Source: Solimonas flava DSM 18980
Lineage (GTDB): Bacteria > Pseudomonadota > Gammaproteobacteria > Nevskiales > Nevskiaceae
Length of the DNA: 64,000 bases
NCBI RefSeq assembly: GCF_000426685.1
Contig: NZ_AUFV01000008.1
Span: 70,530 to 134,529, forward strand
Reading direction: 5' to 3'
This document shows, in pieces, positions 26,193-34,859 of the stretch (the first letter of the stretch is position 1; the number at the start of each line of letters is the position of its first letter). The position numbers were made by a program, and so were the translations under genes. The notes beneath the pieces were generated by a model that was not told where the DNA came from, ran no database searches, and saw only the letters and a program-made list of their open reading frames with translations.

Positions 26193-27432
26193 AGCGCAGA
26201 GCCTCCGCCGGCTGCACGCGCGACGCGCGCCAGGCCGGATAGAGCGTCGACAGCAGGCCGAGCGCGAGCGACAGCGAGCCGATGCGGATGACGTCGGATA
26301 GCTTCAGTTCCGACGGCAGATCGCTGATGTAGTAGACGTCCGGAGCCAGGAACTGGTGATGGGTCAGCCGTTCGAGCAGCGGCACCAGCGTTTCCACGTT
26401 CAGCGCCAGCAGCACGCCGCCGGCCACGCCGAATGCGGTGCCGACGAAACCGATGATCGAACCCTGGACCATGAAGATCGCCATGATCGAGCGCGGCGTC
26501 GCACCGAGCGTGCGCAGGATCGCGATGTCGGCCTGCTTGTCCTGCACCACCATCACCAGGGTCGAGACAATGTTGAAGGCGGCGACGCCGACGATCAGCG
26601 ACAGGATGATGAACATCACCATCTTCTCGGTCGCCACGGCGCGGAAGAAATTGGCGTGGCTGCGCGTCCAGTCGGAGATGTAATAGATGCCCGGCAGCTG
26701 GTTGGCAAGATCGCGCGCGACGCGGGGCGCCGCGAACAGATCGTACAGCTTCAGGCGCACGCCGGTCACCGTCTCGCCCATGCGCAGCAGGGCCTGCGCG
26801 TCCTGCAGATTGATCAGCACCAGGCCGCGGTCGAACTCATACATGCCGACGCGGAAGATGCCGCTGACGGTGAATCGCCGGAAGCGCGGCAGCACGCCGG
26901 CCGGCGTCACCGAAGCCTGCGGGATCATCAGGTCGACCTTGTCGCCGATCGTCGCGCCGAGCGACTCGGCGAGTTCCGAACCGAGCACGATGTTGTAGGA
27001 GCCCGGCGTCAGCGACTCGAAGGTGCCGGCCTTGATGTGCTGGCCGATTTCGGAGACCCGGTTCTCCTCGGCCGGAATCACGCCGCGCAGCATCGTGCCG
27101 GACAGGTCGGAACCGACCTTGACCATGCCTTCGCCTTCGACGTACGGCGCGACGGCGGCGATGTCCTTGTTCTGCGCCGCCAGCTTGGCGACGCTCTGCC
27201 AGTCCTCGAGCCCGCCGCGGTAGGCCGCGATCGTCGCGTGCGAGGCCATGCCGAGAATGCGCGTGCGCAGCTCGCGCTCGAAGCCGTTCATCACCGACAG
27301 CACCGTGATCAGCGCCGTGACACCGATCGCGATGCCCAGCATCGACGCCAGCGAGATGAACGAGATGAAGTGATTGCGCCGCTTCGCCCGCGTGTAGCGC
27401 AGACCGGCGAACAATTCGTATGGATTACGCAT
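26185..27432 (-). CDS. lolC: Lipoprotein-releasing ABC transporter, permease LolC/E type
   Basis: This 415-residue permease extracts lipoproteins from the inner membrane for LolA. It has the MacB/LolCE layout: one N-terminal TM ([20 protein letters not shown]), a large periplasmic domain, then three C-terminal TMs, with [20 protein letters not shown]-type and [18 protein letters not shown] motifs. The start [20 protein letters not shown] at 27432 is the conserved beginning. Only one LolC/E-type gene is present, so it may function as a homodimer (LolF-like) or its partner is elsewhere. Confidence 0.93.
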   Translation of the reverse strand: MRNPYELFAGLRYTRAKRRNHFISFISLASMLGIAIGVTALITVLSVMNGFERELRTRILGMASHATIAAYRGGLEDWQSVAKLAAQNKDIAAVAPYVEGEGMVKVGSDLSGTMLRGVIPAEENRVSEIGQHIKAGTFESLTPGSYNIVLGSELAESLGATIGDKVDLMIPQASVTPAGVLPRFRRFTVSGIFRVGMYEFDRGLVLINLQDAQALLRMGETVTGVRLKLYDLFAAPRVARDLANQLPGIYYISDWTRSHANFFRAVATEKMVMFIILSLIVGVAAFNIVSTLVMVVQDKQADIAILRTLGATPRSIMAIFMVQGSIIGFVGTAFGVAGGVLLALNVETLVPLLERLTHHQFLAPDVYYISDLPSELKLSDVIRIGSLSLALGLLSTLYPAWRASRVQPAEALRYE

Positions 27433-27502
27433 AAGCGGTGAATTGGAGCACATGGCCGCCAGCGCGCGCCACTCGCCCGCCGCCGGAAGCGCTGACGATC
27501 GA

Positions 27503-27520
27503 CTGTCACATAGCGGTCAC
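27503..27520 (+). promoter_or_regulatory. Pho box upstream of the alkaline phosphatase genes
   Basis: CTGTCACATAGCGGTCAC matches the PhoB consensus CTGTCATAWAWCTGTCAY at 15 of 18 positions, with both CTGTCA/GGTCA direct-repeat halves. It lies 102 bases before the first phosphatase ATG in the region shared with divergent lolC, and predicts induction in low phosphate. Confidence 0.8.
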
Positions 27521-27621
27521 GGCATCGCAACCATGCTCGGCTAGGGTTCGCGCGTCTTATCGGCGCACCCTCCAGGGCCGCCGCTAGCCGCACACCCCAA
27601 TTAGCGACCCAGGGAGTCACC

Positions 27622-29085
27622 ATGCAGAAACCGTCACTGCGCCGCCGCCTCGGCGCCGGCATCGTTACCGCGTGCGCCATCGCCGGAACCTTATCGCTCG
27701 CCGCCTGCAACGACGACAATAAGAACTCAACCCCGCCGCCGGCGGAAGCGCCGAAGAAGCACGTGCTCTTCTTCCTCGGCGACGGCATGGGCATCACCAC
27801 GATGACGGCGATGCGCATCTACAAGGTCGGCGAAGAAGGCCAGCTGACGGTGGACAAGCTGCCGGAAAGCGCCTTCGTCCGCACCTATTCCGAAGACGCC
27901 CAGGTCACCGACAGCGCGCCGTCGATGGCGGCGTACATGACCGGCGTCAAGATGAAGAATGAAGTCATCTCGATGAGCGCCGGCACCAACGCCTACGCCG
28001 AGAACGGCAGCCAGTACATCAGCGGCGCCGACAGCACCTGCCCGGAAGGCAACGGCACGCCGGTCGACACGCTGCTGGAAATCATGAAGGCGCAGGGCTA
28101 CGGCACCGGCGTCGTCAGCACGACGCGCATCACCCACGCCACGCCGGCCACCACCTACGCCCACGTCTGCAACCGCAACGGCGAGAACACGATCGCGGCG
28201 CAGATGGTGCCGGGCGGCACCGGCTACAACGCCAAGCTCGGCGAAGGCATCGATGTCGTGTTCGGCGGCGGTCGTCGCCACTTCCTGCCCAAGGGCGCCG
28301 GCAGCTCGCGCAGCGACGACCGCAACCTGATCGACGAGATGAAGGCCAAGGGTTACACCTACGTCTCGAACAGTGCCGAGTTCGGCGCGGTCACCACCGC
28401 CACCTCGAAGGTGATCGGCCTGTTCACCAGCAGCGACATGAGCTACGAGCTCGACCGCAACCCGGCGAACGAACCGAGCCTGAAGGAAATGACCGAGAAG
28501 GCCATCGACCTGCTCGCCACCAAGGACAAGGGCTTCTTCCTGATGGTCGAAGGTGGCCGTATCGACCACGCGCTGCACGCCGCCAACGCCAAGCGCGCGC
28601 TGGTCGACGGCATCGCGTTCGATGACGCCATCGGCGCCGCCATCGCGAAGATGGAGACGATCGATCCGGGCCTGGCCAACACGCTGATCGTCGTCACCGC
28701 CGACCACGATCACACGCTCGTCCTGAACGGCTATGCGCAGCGCACCGGTCCGACCACGGCCGAAAACGCGGGCATCCTGGGTCTGGTCAAGGAGTACGCC
28801 AACGGTCCGTCGCAGGGCCAGCCGCGCAAGGACGTCAACGGCAATCCGTACACCAACATCGGTTTCGGCGACGGCCCGAACCGAGCCGAAGTTCGCGCCA
28901 CGCTGGACGAAACGACAACCGGTGCCGACGGCTACATCCAGGAATCGACGATTCCGCTCGGCTCGGAAACGCACGGCGGCGCCGACGTGTTCCTCGGCGC
29001 GACCGGTCTGGGCGCCGACAACTTCCACGGCGTGATCGACAACGTCGAAGTGTTCGGCAAGATCAAGACCGCGCTCGGCCTCTGA
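27622..29085 (+). CDS. Alkaline phosphatase, lipoprotein form
   Basis: The 487-residue PhoA-superfamily enzyme releases phosphate from organic esters outside the inner membrane. The lipobox LSLAAC puts the acylated Cys at 29. Metal and catalytic motifs are present: FLGDGMG (Asp54), VTDSAPS with nucleophile Ser98, GGRIDHALH, VTADHDHT and ETHGG. The product aligns throughout with the next gene, so they are tandem duplicates with different anchoring. A Pho box precedes it and 28 bases separate it from the second copy. Confidence 0.93.
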   Translation: MQKPSLRRRLGAGIVTACAIAGTLSLAACNDDNKNSTPPPAEAPKKHVLFFLGDGMGITTMTAMRIYKVGEEGQLTVDKLPESAFVRTYSEDAQVTDSAPSMAAYMTGVKMKNEVISMSAGTNAYAENGSQYISGADSTCPEGNGTPVDTLLEIMKAQGYGTGVVSTTRITHATPATTYAHVCNRNGENTIAAQMVPGGTGYNAKLGEGIDVVFGGGRRHFLPKGAGSSRSDDRNLIDEMKAKGYTYVSNSAEFGAVTTATSKVIGLFTSSDMSYELDRNPANEPSLKEMTEKAIDLLATKDKGFFLMVEGGRIDHALHAANAKRALVDGIAFDDAIGAAIAKMETIDPGLANTLIVVTADHDHTLVLNGYAQRTGPTTAENAGILGLVKEYANGPSQGQPRKDVNGNPYTNIGFGDGPNRAEVRATLDETTTGADGYIQESTIPLGSETHGGADVFLGATGLGADNFHGVIDNVEVFGKIKTALGL

Positions 29086-29113
29086 AGCTCCTACGAATAA
29101 TTAGGATTCCGCA

Positions 29114-30529
29114 ATGAAACACACGACCATTGTCGCCGGCATCCTCGCCGGTGCAGCCTTGATCTTCGCCGCTCAAGCCAGCGCCGCGGATGCCAAGAAC
29201 GTCATCTTCTTCCTCGGCGACGGCATGGGCCCGGTCACGGTGACCGCTGCCCGTATCTACGGCGGCGAGAAGGCCGGCCTGGCTGTCCCGGAGGCCAACA
29301 AGCTCGCGATGGAACAGCTTCGCCACACCGCGCGCGTTCGCACCTACTCCCAGGACGCGCAGACGACCGACAGCGCACCGGGCATGTCGGGCTACATCAC
29401 CGGTTCGAAGTCGAAGAACGAAGTGATCTCGATGTCGGCCGACACCAACCCGAACGCGCCGGACGGCACGCCGTACCAGAGCGGCGGCGACAGCACCTGC
29501 CCGGAGACCGGCAACGGCACCGCGGTCGACACGCTGCTCGAGATCATGAAGGCACAGGGCTACGGCACCGGCGTCGTCAGCACCACGCGCATCACCCACG
29601 CGACGCCGGCCACCACTTACGCCCACGTCTGCAACCGCAACGCCGAGAACACGATCGCGAAGCAGATGGTTCCGGGCGGCGAGGGCTACAACGCGAAGCT
29701 TGGCGATGACGGCCTCGACGTCGTTCTCGGCGGCGGCCGCCGCCACTTCGTGCCGTCCACCTCGGGCGGCAGCCGCAACGACAGCCGCAATCTCCTCACC
29801 GAAATGCAGAACGCCGGCTACACGTACGTCGCCAACGCCACGGCGCTGTCGGCGATCAACACCTCGACGACGAGCAAGTTGCTGGGCCTGTTCACCAACA
29901 GCGACATGAGCTACGAGCTCGACCGCGTCAAGAACTCGCTCAACGAGCCGAGCCTGGCGCAGATGACGGAAGCCGCGATCCGGGTCCTGTCGCGCAACGA
30001 CAAGGGCTACTTCCTGCTGGTCGAAGGCGGCCGTATCGACCACGCGCTGCACGGCACCAACGCCAAGCGCGCGCTCGAAGATACGCTCGCGTTCGACTCG
30101 GCCATCAAGAAGGCGCTGGAACTGGTCGACCTGGAAGACACGCTGATCGTGGTCACCGCCGACCACGATCACGTGATGGCCTTCAACGGCTACCCGAAGA
30201 TCGGCAATCCGATCCTCGGCGTGGTCCACGGCTACGCGCCGGGCGATGACGCTCCGGCTTCCGCCAACGACGGCAAGGCGTACACGACGCTGGTATTCGG
30301 CAACGGCGGCGGCCCGCGCCTGGCCAGCCGCGACGACCCGAGCATGATCGACACCCAGGCCGACGACTACCTGCAGGAAGTCGGCGTCAAGCTCGGCTCG
30401 CCCGGTTCCGAAACGCACGGCAGCGGCGACGTGATGCTGTTCGCCGACGGCGCCGGCAGCCAGAGCCTGAAGGGCACGATCAACAACATCGACGTGTTCG
30501 GCAAGCTCAAGACCGCGCTTGGTCTCTGA
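29114..30529 (+). CDS. Alkaline phosphatase, periplasmic or secreted form
   Basis: The 471-residue paralogue of the preceding gene has a type I signal peptide (cleavage after ASA, about residue 24) instead of a lipobox. The active-site motifs are conserved: FLGDGMG, TTDSAPG with nucleophile Ser87, GGRIDHALH, VTADHDHV and ETHGSGD. It shares long runs such as TLLEIMKAQGYGTGVVSTTR with the first copy. An intrinsic terminator follows within 15 bases, so the Pho-box promoter probably drives both genes. Confidence 0.93.
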   Translation: MKHTTIVAGILAGAALIFAAQASAADAKNVIFFLGDGMGPVTVTAARIYGGEKAGLAVPEANKLAMEQLRHTARVRTYSQDAQTTDSAPGMSGYITGSKSKNEVISMSADTNPNAPDGTPYQSGGDSTCPETGNGTAVDTLLEIMKAQGYGTGVVSTTRITHATPATTYAHVCNRNAENTIAKQMVPGGEGYNAKLGDDGLDVVLGGGRRHFVPSTSGGSRNDSRNLLTEMQNAGYTYVANATALSAINTSTTSKLLGLFTNSDMSYELDRVKNSLNEPSLAQMTEAAIRVLSRNDKGYFLLVEGGRIDHALHGTNAKRALEDTLAFDSAIKKALELVDLEDTLIVVTADHDHVMAFNGYPKIGNPILGVVHGYAPGDDAPASANDGKAYTTLVFGNGGGPRLASRDDPSMIDTQADDYLQEVGVKLGSPGSETHGSGDVMLFADGAGSQSLKGTINNIDVFGKLKTALGL

Positions 30530-30543
30530 TCCTGGCCATGACA

Positions 30544-30577
30544 AGGGGCGGGTGCGCACGCACCCGCCCCTCTTTTC
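30544..30577 (+). terminator. Intrinsic terminator after the phosphatase pair
   Basis: AGGGGCGGGTG pairs perfectly with CACCCGCCCCT over an 11-bp stem, loop CGCACG, followed by TCTTTT. Confidence 0.93.
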
Positions 30578-30588
30578 GTGAGTAGCAC

Positions 30589-31281
30589 ATGCGCAAGATT
30601 CTTTTCCTGTTGGGCCCGGCGCTCCTGCTGGCCCTGGTACTTCCCTGGTTGAAGCCGGCCACGGCCGCGGCGTCCGCCTCGAACCTGCACGTCGAATACC
30701 TGGGCTGGACGATCGGCAGCGACGGCTCGCGCCACCAGCTGTCGTACGCGGAGCGCGTCTATCGCGACGGCGATCTGCTCTGGATCGAGCGAGAGATCCC
30801 GGACGCGATCAAGAAGCGTCACGAGGCGCAAGCCCATAGCGCGCTCGGACACACGCACGACGATGTCGTCGGCGCACCGCTGTGGATCCGGCAGAACACC
30901 GATCACAGCCTTTACGTGCGTCTCGTCGACCATCACGAACAACGCCTGATCGAAGTCGGCCCGGCCAATTACGGCAATGTCGGCTTCGGCGGCAGCTGGG
31001 CCGAGGCCTATCACCTGCTCGACCCCGCCGATCTTCAGAAGCTGCAGAAGGCCGGTCCGGAAGCGGACGGCCTGCAGACGTATGAAGCGCAAAGCGGCCA
31101 GCGCCATCTGCGCGTGGTCTGGGACATCGCCGGCCAGTACGCGCGCGAGATCAGCTCGTGGGACGAGGACGGTCTCTCCGCGCGCACGATCAAGGCCACG
31201 CGCATCGACCTGCCGAAACAGGCGCCCTGGGTCACGCTGGCCGCCTACCGGCTGCGCGATTACTCGGACCTGCTCGACTGA
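30589..31281 (+). CDS. Exported protein of unknown function
   Basis: The 230-residue protein has a strong hydrophobic signal peptide (MRKILFLLGPALLLALVLPW, cleavage near residue 27-29). The mature part is soluble, with HQLSYAERVYRDGDLLWIERE, a His-containing AHSALGHTHDDVVGAP segment and YANVGFGG-like aromatic strands suggesting a beta-rich fold. No family is recognised. It starts 12 bases after the phosphatase terminator, so expression may come from read-through or its own promoter. Confidence 0.75.
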   Translation: MRKILFLLGPALLLALVLPWLKPATAAASASNLHVEYLGWTIGSDGSRHQLSYAERVYRDGDLLWIEREIPDAIKKRHEAQAHSALGHTHDDVVGAPLWIRQNTDHSLYVRLVDHHEQRLIEVGPANYGNVGFGGSWAEAYHLLDPADLQKLQKAGPEADGLQTYEAQSGQRHLRVVWDIAGQYAREISSWDEDGLSARTIKATRIDLPKQAPWVTLAAYRLRDYSDLLD

Positions 31282-31294
31282 AGTCGCACCTCCG

Positions 31295-31607
31295 GCACGC
31301 GACCGCGCAATGCGGTCGCGTGCGCGCGGACCTCTTGGCCGGCGCTCTTGCCGGCAAAGCTGAGCGAGCGCGCTACCGCGCTCGCGCCGGTGGCGTGCGT
31401 CGATGGAACCTGACACGCCGACCGGCCGCGAGCCGCCACACGCGAGGCACGCTCGGAAACTCGCTCGCGACGCACCGGGGGATGTCCCGCAGCCTTGGGT
31501 GAATTCCCGAATGGCTGCCCCCCGGCACGCAGCGGAGAATCGGTCGCCGACAGCGCACGTCACCCGGGCCCCGCGCGGGCCCGGGTGATTCAGGGAGACG
31601 ACGTGCG
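31295..31607 (+). promoter_or_regulatory. Highly structured leader; weakly cobalamin-riboswitch-like
   Basis: This gene-free stretch (part of the 353-base gap 31282-31634) has a perfect 12-bp hairpin at 31295-31323, a 9-bp one at 31364-31385 and, nearer the next gene, nested helices. CCGGGGG (31475-31481) pairs with CCCCCGG (31519-31525), enclosing a smaller hairpin. CGCACGTC (31554-31561) pairs with GACGTGCG (31600-31607), enclosing a strong 11-bp stem. GGTGAATTCC, GGCTGCCCC, AGCGG and TCAGGGAGAC resemble cobalamin-riboswitch elements in the right order, but GCAACTGTA and GCCACTG are not intact. Confidence 0.3.
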
Positions 31608-31634
31608 GACAACGACAACGATTCAGGACCGCGC

Positions 31635-32576
31635 GTGATCCATTCCGATCCTGCGGCGACGCGCGTCGCCCGCTTCCAGGTCTTCCTCACGCAGTTTCTC
31701 GATGCGGAAGGACAGGTGCGGGCCCCGCTGCCGGACTTCGCGCGCCAGCCCGACACCTTGCGCGCGTTCTACCGGGCGATGGTCGAGGCGCGCAGCTTCG
31801 ACAAGAAGGCCGTCGCCCTGCAGCGCGCCGGGCTACTGCGCCACTATCGGAGCGGGCTCGGCCGCGAGGCGATCGGCACCGCCATCGGCCATGCGCTGCG
31901 CGCCGACGACGTGCTCGTGCCGGCGCACCGCGAATGCGCGGCGCTGCTGATCCGCGGCATGGCAATGCCCGCGCTGCTGCGCCGCTGGGCCGGCGCCGAC
32001 GACGACGGCGAAGCGCTGCCGCAGGCGGTCGCCGCGGCGCGCGCCGCTCGCGACGAACGCAGCACCCGCGTCGTGCTGCTGTCCTGCGACGATGCGATCG
32101 TCGACGAGCCCTTCATCGCCGCCGCGACCGCGGCGACGCAGGCCAATCTGCCGATCGTGCTCGTGATCGCCAGCCCGCAATGGCCGGTGCCGGCGGCGAG
32201 CGCCACGCTCGCGCATCGCGCGCTCGCCGCCGGCGTGCATGCCGAGCTGGTCGACGGCAACGATATCGTCGCCACGCATTTCACCTTCGTCCGCGCCGTC
32301 GAGCGCGCGCGCCGCGGCGGCGGCCCGACGCTGATCGAGGCCCTGAGCCCGCGCCTGCGCGACGGACACGGCGACGACGCCGCGCGCCGGCGCTCGGCCG
32401 ACGAGCTGCGCGCCGCCTGGGAGCGCTGCCCGATCCGGCGCCTGAAGCGTTACATCGAGAGTCAGAACCTGTGGTCGATCGAGCAGGAAGAAGCGCTGCT
32501 GATCGACGCCGGCGAGAAGGTCGAAGCCGCGGCGCGCGCCTTCATCGCGCAGACGGACGCCGCCGGCACGGTCTGA
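31635..32576 (+). CDS. Degenerate thiamine-diphosphate dehydrogenase E1-alpha-like protein
   Basis: The 313-residue product resembles 2-oxoacid dehydrogenase E1-alpha: LRAFYRAMVEARSFDKKAVALQRAG, then HYRSGLGREAIGTAIGHAL and DVLVPAHRECAALLIRG. The thiamine-diphosphate motif (GDG about 30 residues before NN) is lost: CDD stands at 151-153 and ASPQ at 179-182. The Gly/His-rich loop segment normally between the two halves is shortened. No E1-beta or E2 gene is adjacent. It may be a decaying paralogue or a pseudoenzyme. The start is GTG. Confidence 0.72.
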   Translation: MIHSDPAATRVARFQVFLTQFLDAEGQVRAPLPDFARQPDTLRAFYRAMVEARSFDKKAVALQRAGLLRHYRSGLGREAIGTAIGHALRADDVLVPAHRECAALLIRGMAMPALLRRWAGADDDGEALPQAVAAARAARDERSTRVVLLSCDDAIVDEPFIAAATAATQANLPIVLVIASPQWPVPAASATLAHRALAAGVHAELVDGNDIVATHFTFVRAVERARRGGGPTLIEALSPRLRDGHGDDAARRRSADELRAAWERCPIRRLKRYIESQNLWSIEQEEALLIDAGEKVEAAARAFIAQTDAAGTV

Positions 32577-32601
32577 CCGCGCACGGGCCGGCGCGACGCC
32601 G

Positions 32602-33219
32602 TCAGCGCGCGCGATCCTTGCCGAACACGCCGCCGATCGTCACGCCGATGAAATCGCTCCGCGCGTTCAGATTGCCGTGCAGACCCAGTTCGAGCCCGCG
32701 CGCCGGATAGAGCAGCAATTCCAGCGGCACGCCGACGATCGGCCGCTGACGATCATTGGCGACATCGGTCAGCCGGCTGAGGCCGGCGAAGGCGTAGGCC
32801 CGCGTCGAACCGAGCGCCATGCCGACTTCGCCCGCCACTTCCTCGGCAGTGTTGTTCGTGTCATCGGTCAGCCCGTTCGCACGCAGCCGCGCAGCGACGC
32901 GCGAGCCGGCCGTCAGCGCCGCATAGACTTCCCAGCCACCGGTCTTCTGCGCCTGCGTCTTCGGCTGACCCGCCGGCGCGCCGTAATCCTGCCCGTCGTA
33001 GTAGCCGGCGCCGAGCGACGCCCAGGCGTCGGCGCCCGGCTGCGCGTAGGCCGCCGGCGCGATGCCGAGCATGACGATCCCGCACCACCCCCGCCCCGCC
33101 CGGTCTGGCGATCCATCGCGACGCCCCCCTGTTCCGATCGAATATTTCTTGGTGAACGGTCGGCCTCGCAGCCAGACCGCGTGCGCTGCGGCAGCCGGCC
33201 ACCGCCGCCGCTCGCGCAC
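32602..33219 (-). CDS. Predicted outer-membrane or periplasmic beta-rich protein, possible frameshift near start
   Basis: After a signal-peptide-like segment (GWCGIVMLGIAPAAYA) the protein shows alternating strands, for example AYAFAGLSRLTDV, VGVPLELLLYPARGLELGLHG and FIGVTIGGVFG, as in small outer-membrane barrels. No family is recognised. The frame opens at 33219, but the first 45 residues are Arg-rich and unlike an N terminus. An ATG at 33116 in another frame, with a G-rich ribosome site, would give MDRQTGR plus this signal peptide if the G5 run at 33088-33092 had one more G. Confidence 0.55.
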   Translation of the reverse strand: MRERRRWPAAAAHAVWLRGRPFTKKYSIGTGGRRDGSPDRAGRGWCGIVMLGIAPAAYAQPGADAWASLGAGYYDGQDYGAPAGQPKTQAQKTGGWEVYAALTAGSRVAARLRANGLTDDTNNTAEEVAGEVGMALGSTRAYAFAGLSRLTDVANDRQRPIVGVPLELLLYPARGLELGLHGNLNARSDFIGVTIGGVFGKDRAR

Positions 33220-33336
33220 GCCGTCTCAATGCAATCAGGCGCGCTCGCGGTCCGATGCAAGACCGTCCCCGGGGGTTTCGAAAACGACGCCGGCCGATGC
33301 TATAGTCCGCTCAAGCTTTGGGGGCCAAGTCTTTTT

Positions 33337-33693
33337 ATGCGCAAGACTTTTTGTGGGGCGCTCGCACTCGCCGCGAGCCTGGCGGCCGGTTTGGCCGGAC
33401 CGCTCGCCAGTGCCGAACAGCTGGACCTGCCGCCGGCCGAAGCGGCGCCGCAGAGCCGACCGATCGTGCTGCCGCAGCGCGGCCAGACGCAGGCCAGCGT
33501 CCTGCGCGAGTTCGGCGAACCGCACACCCGCCACGCGCCGGCCGGCGGCGGCAGCGCGAAGCATCCGCCGATCACGCGCTGGGACTACGACGGCTACTCG
33601 GTGTTCTTCGAGCGCTCGACGGTGATCGACGTGGTCACCAAGGGCGACCCGCCGCCGCTGTCGCATGTCGACGAACTGAAGCCGGCGCAATAG
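33337..33693 (+). CDS. Small periplasmic protein with BamE/OmlA-like motif
   Basis: The 118-residue protein has a signal peptide (cleavage after ASA, about residue 26). Its conserved core is PQRGQTQASVLREFGEPHTRHAP followed by HPPITRWDYDGYSVFFERSTVIDVV. The first part resembles the helix-turn of SmpA/OmlA (BamE) proteins; the family is conserved in Gammaproteobacteria without established function. A TATAGT box lies at 33301-33306. A strong terminator follows at 33732. Confidence 0.8.
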   Translation: MRKTFCGALALAASLAAGLAGPLASAEQLDLPPAEAAPQSRPIVLPQRGQTQASVLREFGEPHTRHAPAGGGSAKHPPITRWDYDGYSVFFERSTVIDVVTKGDPPPLSHVDELKPAQ

Positions 33694-33731
33694 CGAGCGG
33701 ACGTCGTCGCACGGTAAAATCGGTTTCGCAT

Positions 33732-33764
33732 GATCCGGGGCGCGCAAGCGCCCCGGATCGTTTT
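33732..33764 (+). terminator. Intrinsic terminator before aguA
   Basis: GATCCGGGGCG pairs exactly with CGCCCCGGATC around CGCAAG and is followed by GTTTT. It ends the transcript of the small periplasmic protein. Confidence 0.92.
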
Positions 33765-33802
33765 GCGCGCTACCCTCCCCTCGCCACGACCGTTCCGCGC
33801 CG

Positions 33803-34855
33803 ATGACCGCCCCGTCCCCGATCGTCACCGCTTCCGTCCTGCCCGCCGAATGGGCCCCGCAACGCGCCGTGCAGCTGACCTGGCCGCGCCCCGAGGGCGA
33901 CTTCGCGCGCCACTTCGAAGCCGTCGAGGACACCTTCCTGTCGATCGCCGTGGCGATCACCTACTTCGAGGATCTGATCATCGCCGCCGGCCCCGATCTG
34001 GAGGCGCTGCGCCAGCGGCTGGTCGAAGGCGGCGCCAAAGCCGAGCGCCTGCATCTGTATGCGGTGCCGGCCAACGACGTCTGGGCGCGCGACCACGGCC
34101 CGATCACGGTGTTCCGCAACGGCCGGCCGGTGCATCTCGACTTCGTCTTCAACGGCTGGGGCGGCAAATTCGACGCCACGCTCGACGATCGCGTCACGCG
34201 CGAGCTCGCGGCGCAGCAGGTCTGGCAGGCGCCGGTCGAATCGCTCGACTTCGTCCTCGAAGGCGGCGGCATCGAATCGGACGGCGAAGGCACGCTGCTG
34301 ACCACCGAGCGCTGCCTGCTGGCCAGGACCCGCAACCCGCAGTTCGACCGCGCGCAGATCGAGGCGCGGCTGCAGCAGTGGTTCGGCGTCGAGCGCGTGC
34401 TGTGGCTCAAGCACGGCGACCTGATCGGCGACGACACCGACGGCCACATCGACACCGTCGCGCGCTTCTGCGACGCGCGCACGATCGCCTACCAGGCCTG
34501 CGACGACGAGCAGGACGCGCACTACGAAGACCTCAAGGCGATGGAGGCGGAGCTGCGGGCGCTGCGCACGCGCGACGGCGCGCCCTACAAGCTGGTGCCG
34601 CTGCCCTTGCCGCTGCCGGTCTTCGACGAGGACGGCCGGCGCCTGCCGGCCGGCTATCCGAACTTCCTGATCCTGAACGGCGCGGTGCTGGTGCCCACCT
34701 ACGGCGATCCGAACGACGCCGTCGCCCTCGAACGCCTGCGCCCCTGCTTCCCGGGACGCAAGGTGATCGGCATCGACTGCCGCGCCCTGATCCAGCAGTA
34801 CGGCAGCCTGCATTGCGTCACCATGCAGATTCCCAGCGTCCCCGCCAGCGAGTGA
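33803..34855 (+). CDS. aguA: Agmatine deiminase
   Basis: AguA converts agmatine to N-carbamoylputrescine. The 350-residue protein belongs to the guanidino-modifying superfamily: MPAEWAPQ-like start (LPAEWAPQRAVQLTWP), NDVWARDHGPI, FNGWGGKF, LEGGGIESDGEG, GHIDTVARF and the catalytic Cys338 in GSLHCVTMQ. It lies four bases before aguB, the next enzyme of the arginine decarboxylase-type putrescine route. Start chosen at the ATG giving the conserved N terminus. Confidence 0.95.
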   Translation: MTAPSPIVTASVLPAEWAPQRAVQLTWPRPEGDFARHFEAVEDTFLSIAVAITYFEDLIIAAGPDLEALRQRLVEGGAKAERLHLYAVPANDVWARDHGPITVFRNGRPVHLDFVFNGWGGKFDATLDDRVTRELAAQQVWQAPVESLDFVLEGGGIESDGEGTLLTTERCLLARTRNPQFDRAQIEARLQQWFGVERVLWLKHGDLIGDDTDGHIDTVARFCDARTIAYQACDDEQDAHYEDLKAMEAELRALRTRDGAPYKLVPLPLPLPVFDEDGRRLPAGYPNFLILNGAVLVPTYGDPNDAVALERLRPCFPGRKVIGIDCRALIQQYGSLHCVTMQIPSVPASE

Positions 34856-34859
34856 AGCG

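Noticed and set aside
31403-31588. 61-codon frame in the intergenic region before the E1-like gene
   Set aside because: No ribosome site, atypical composition, and it overlaps paired helices that better explain the sequence.
31475-31607. Confident cobalamin riboswitch call
   Set aside because: Order and several short motifs fit, but two hallmark boxes are not intact and the downstream gene has no cobalamin link; kept only as a low-confidence structured leader.
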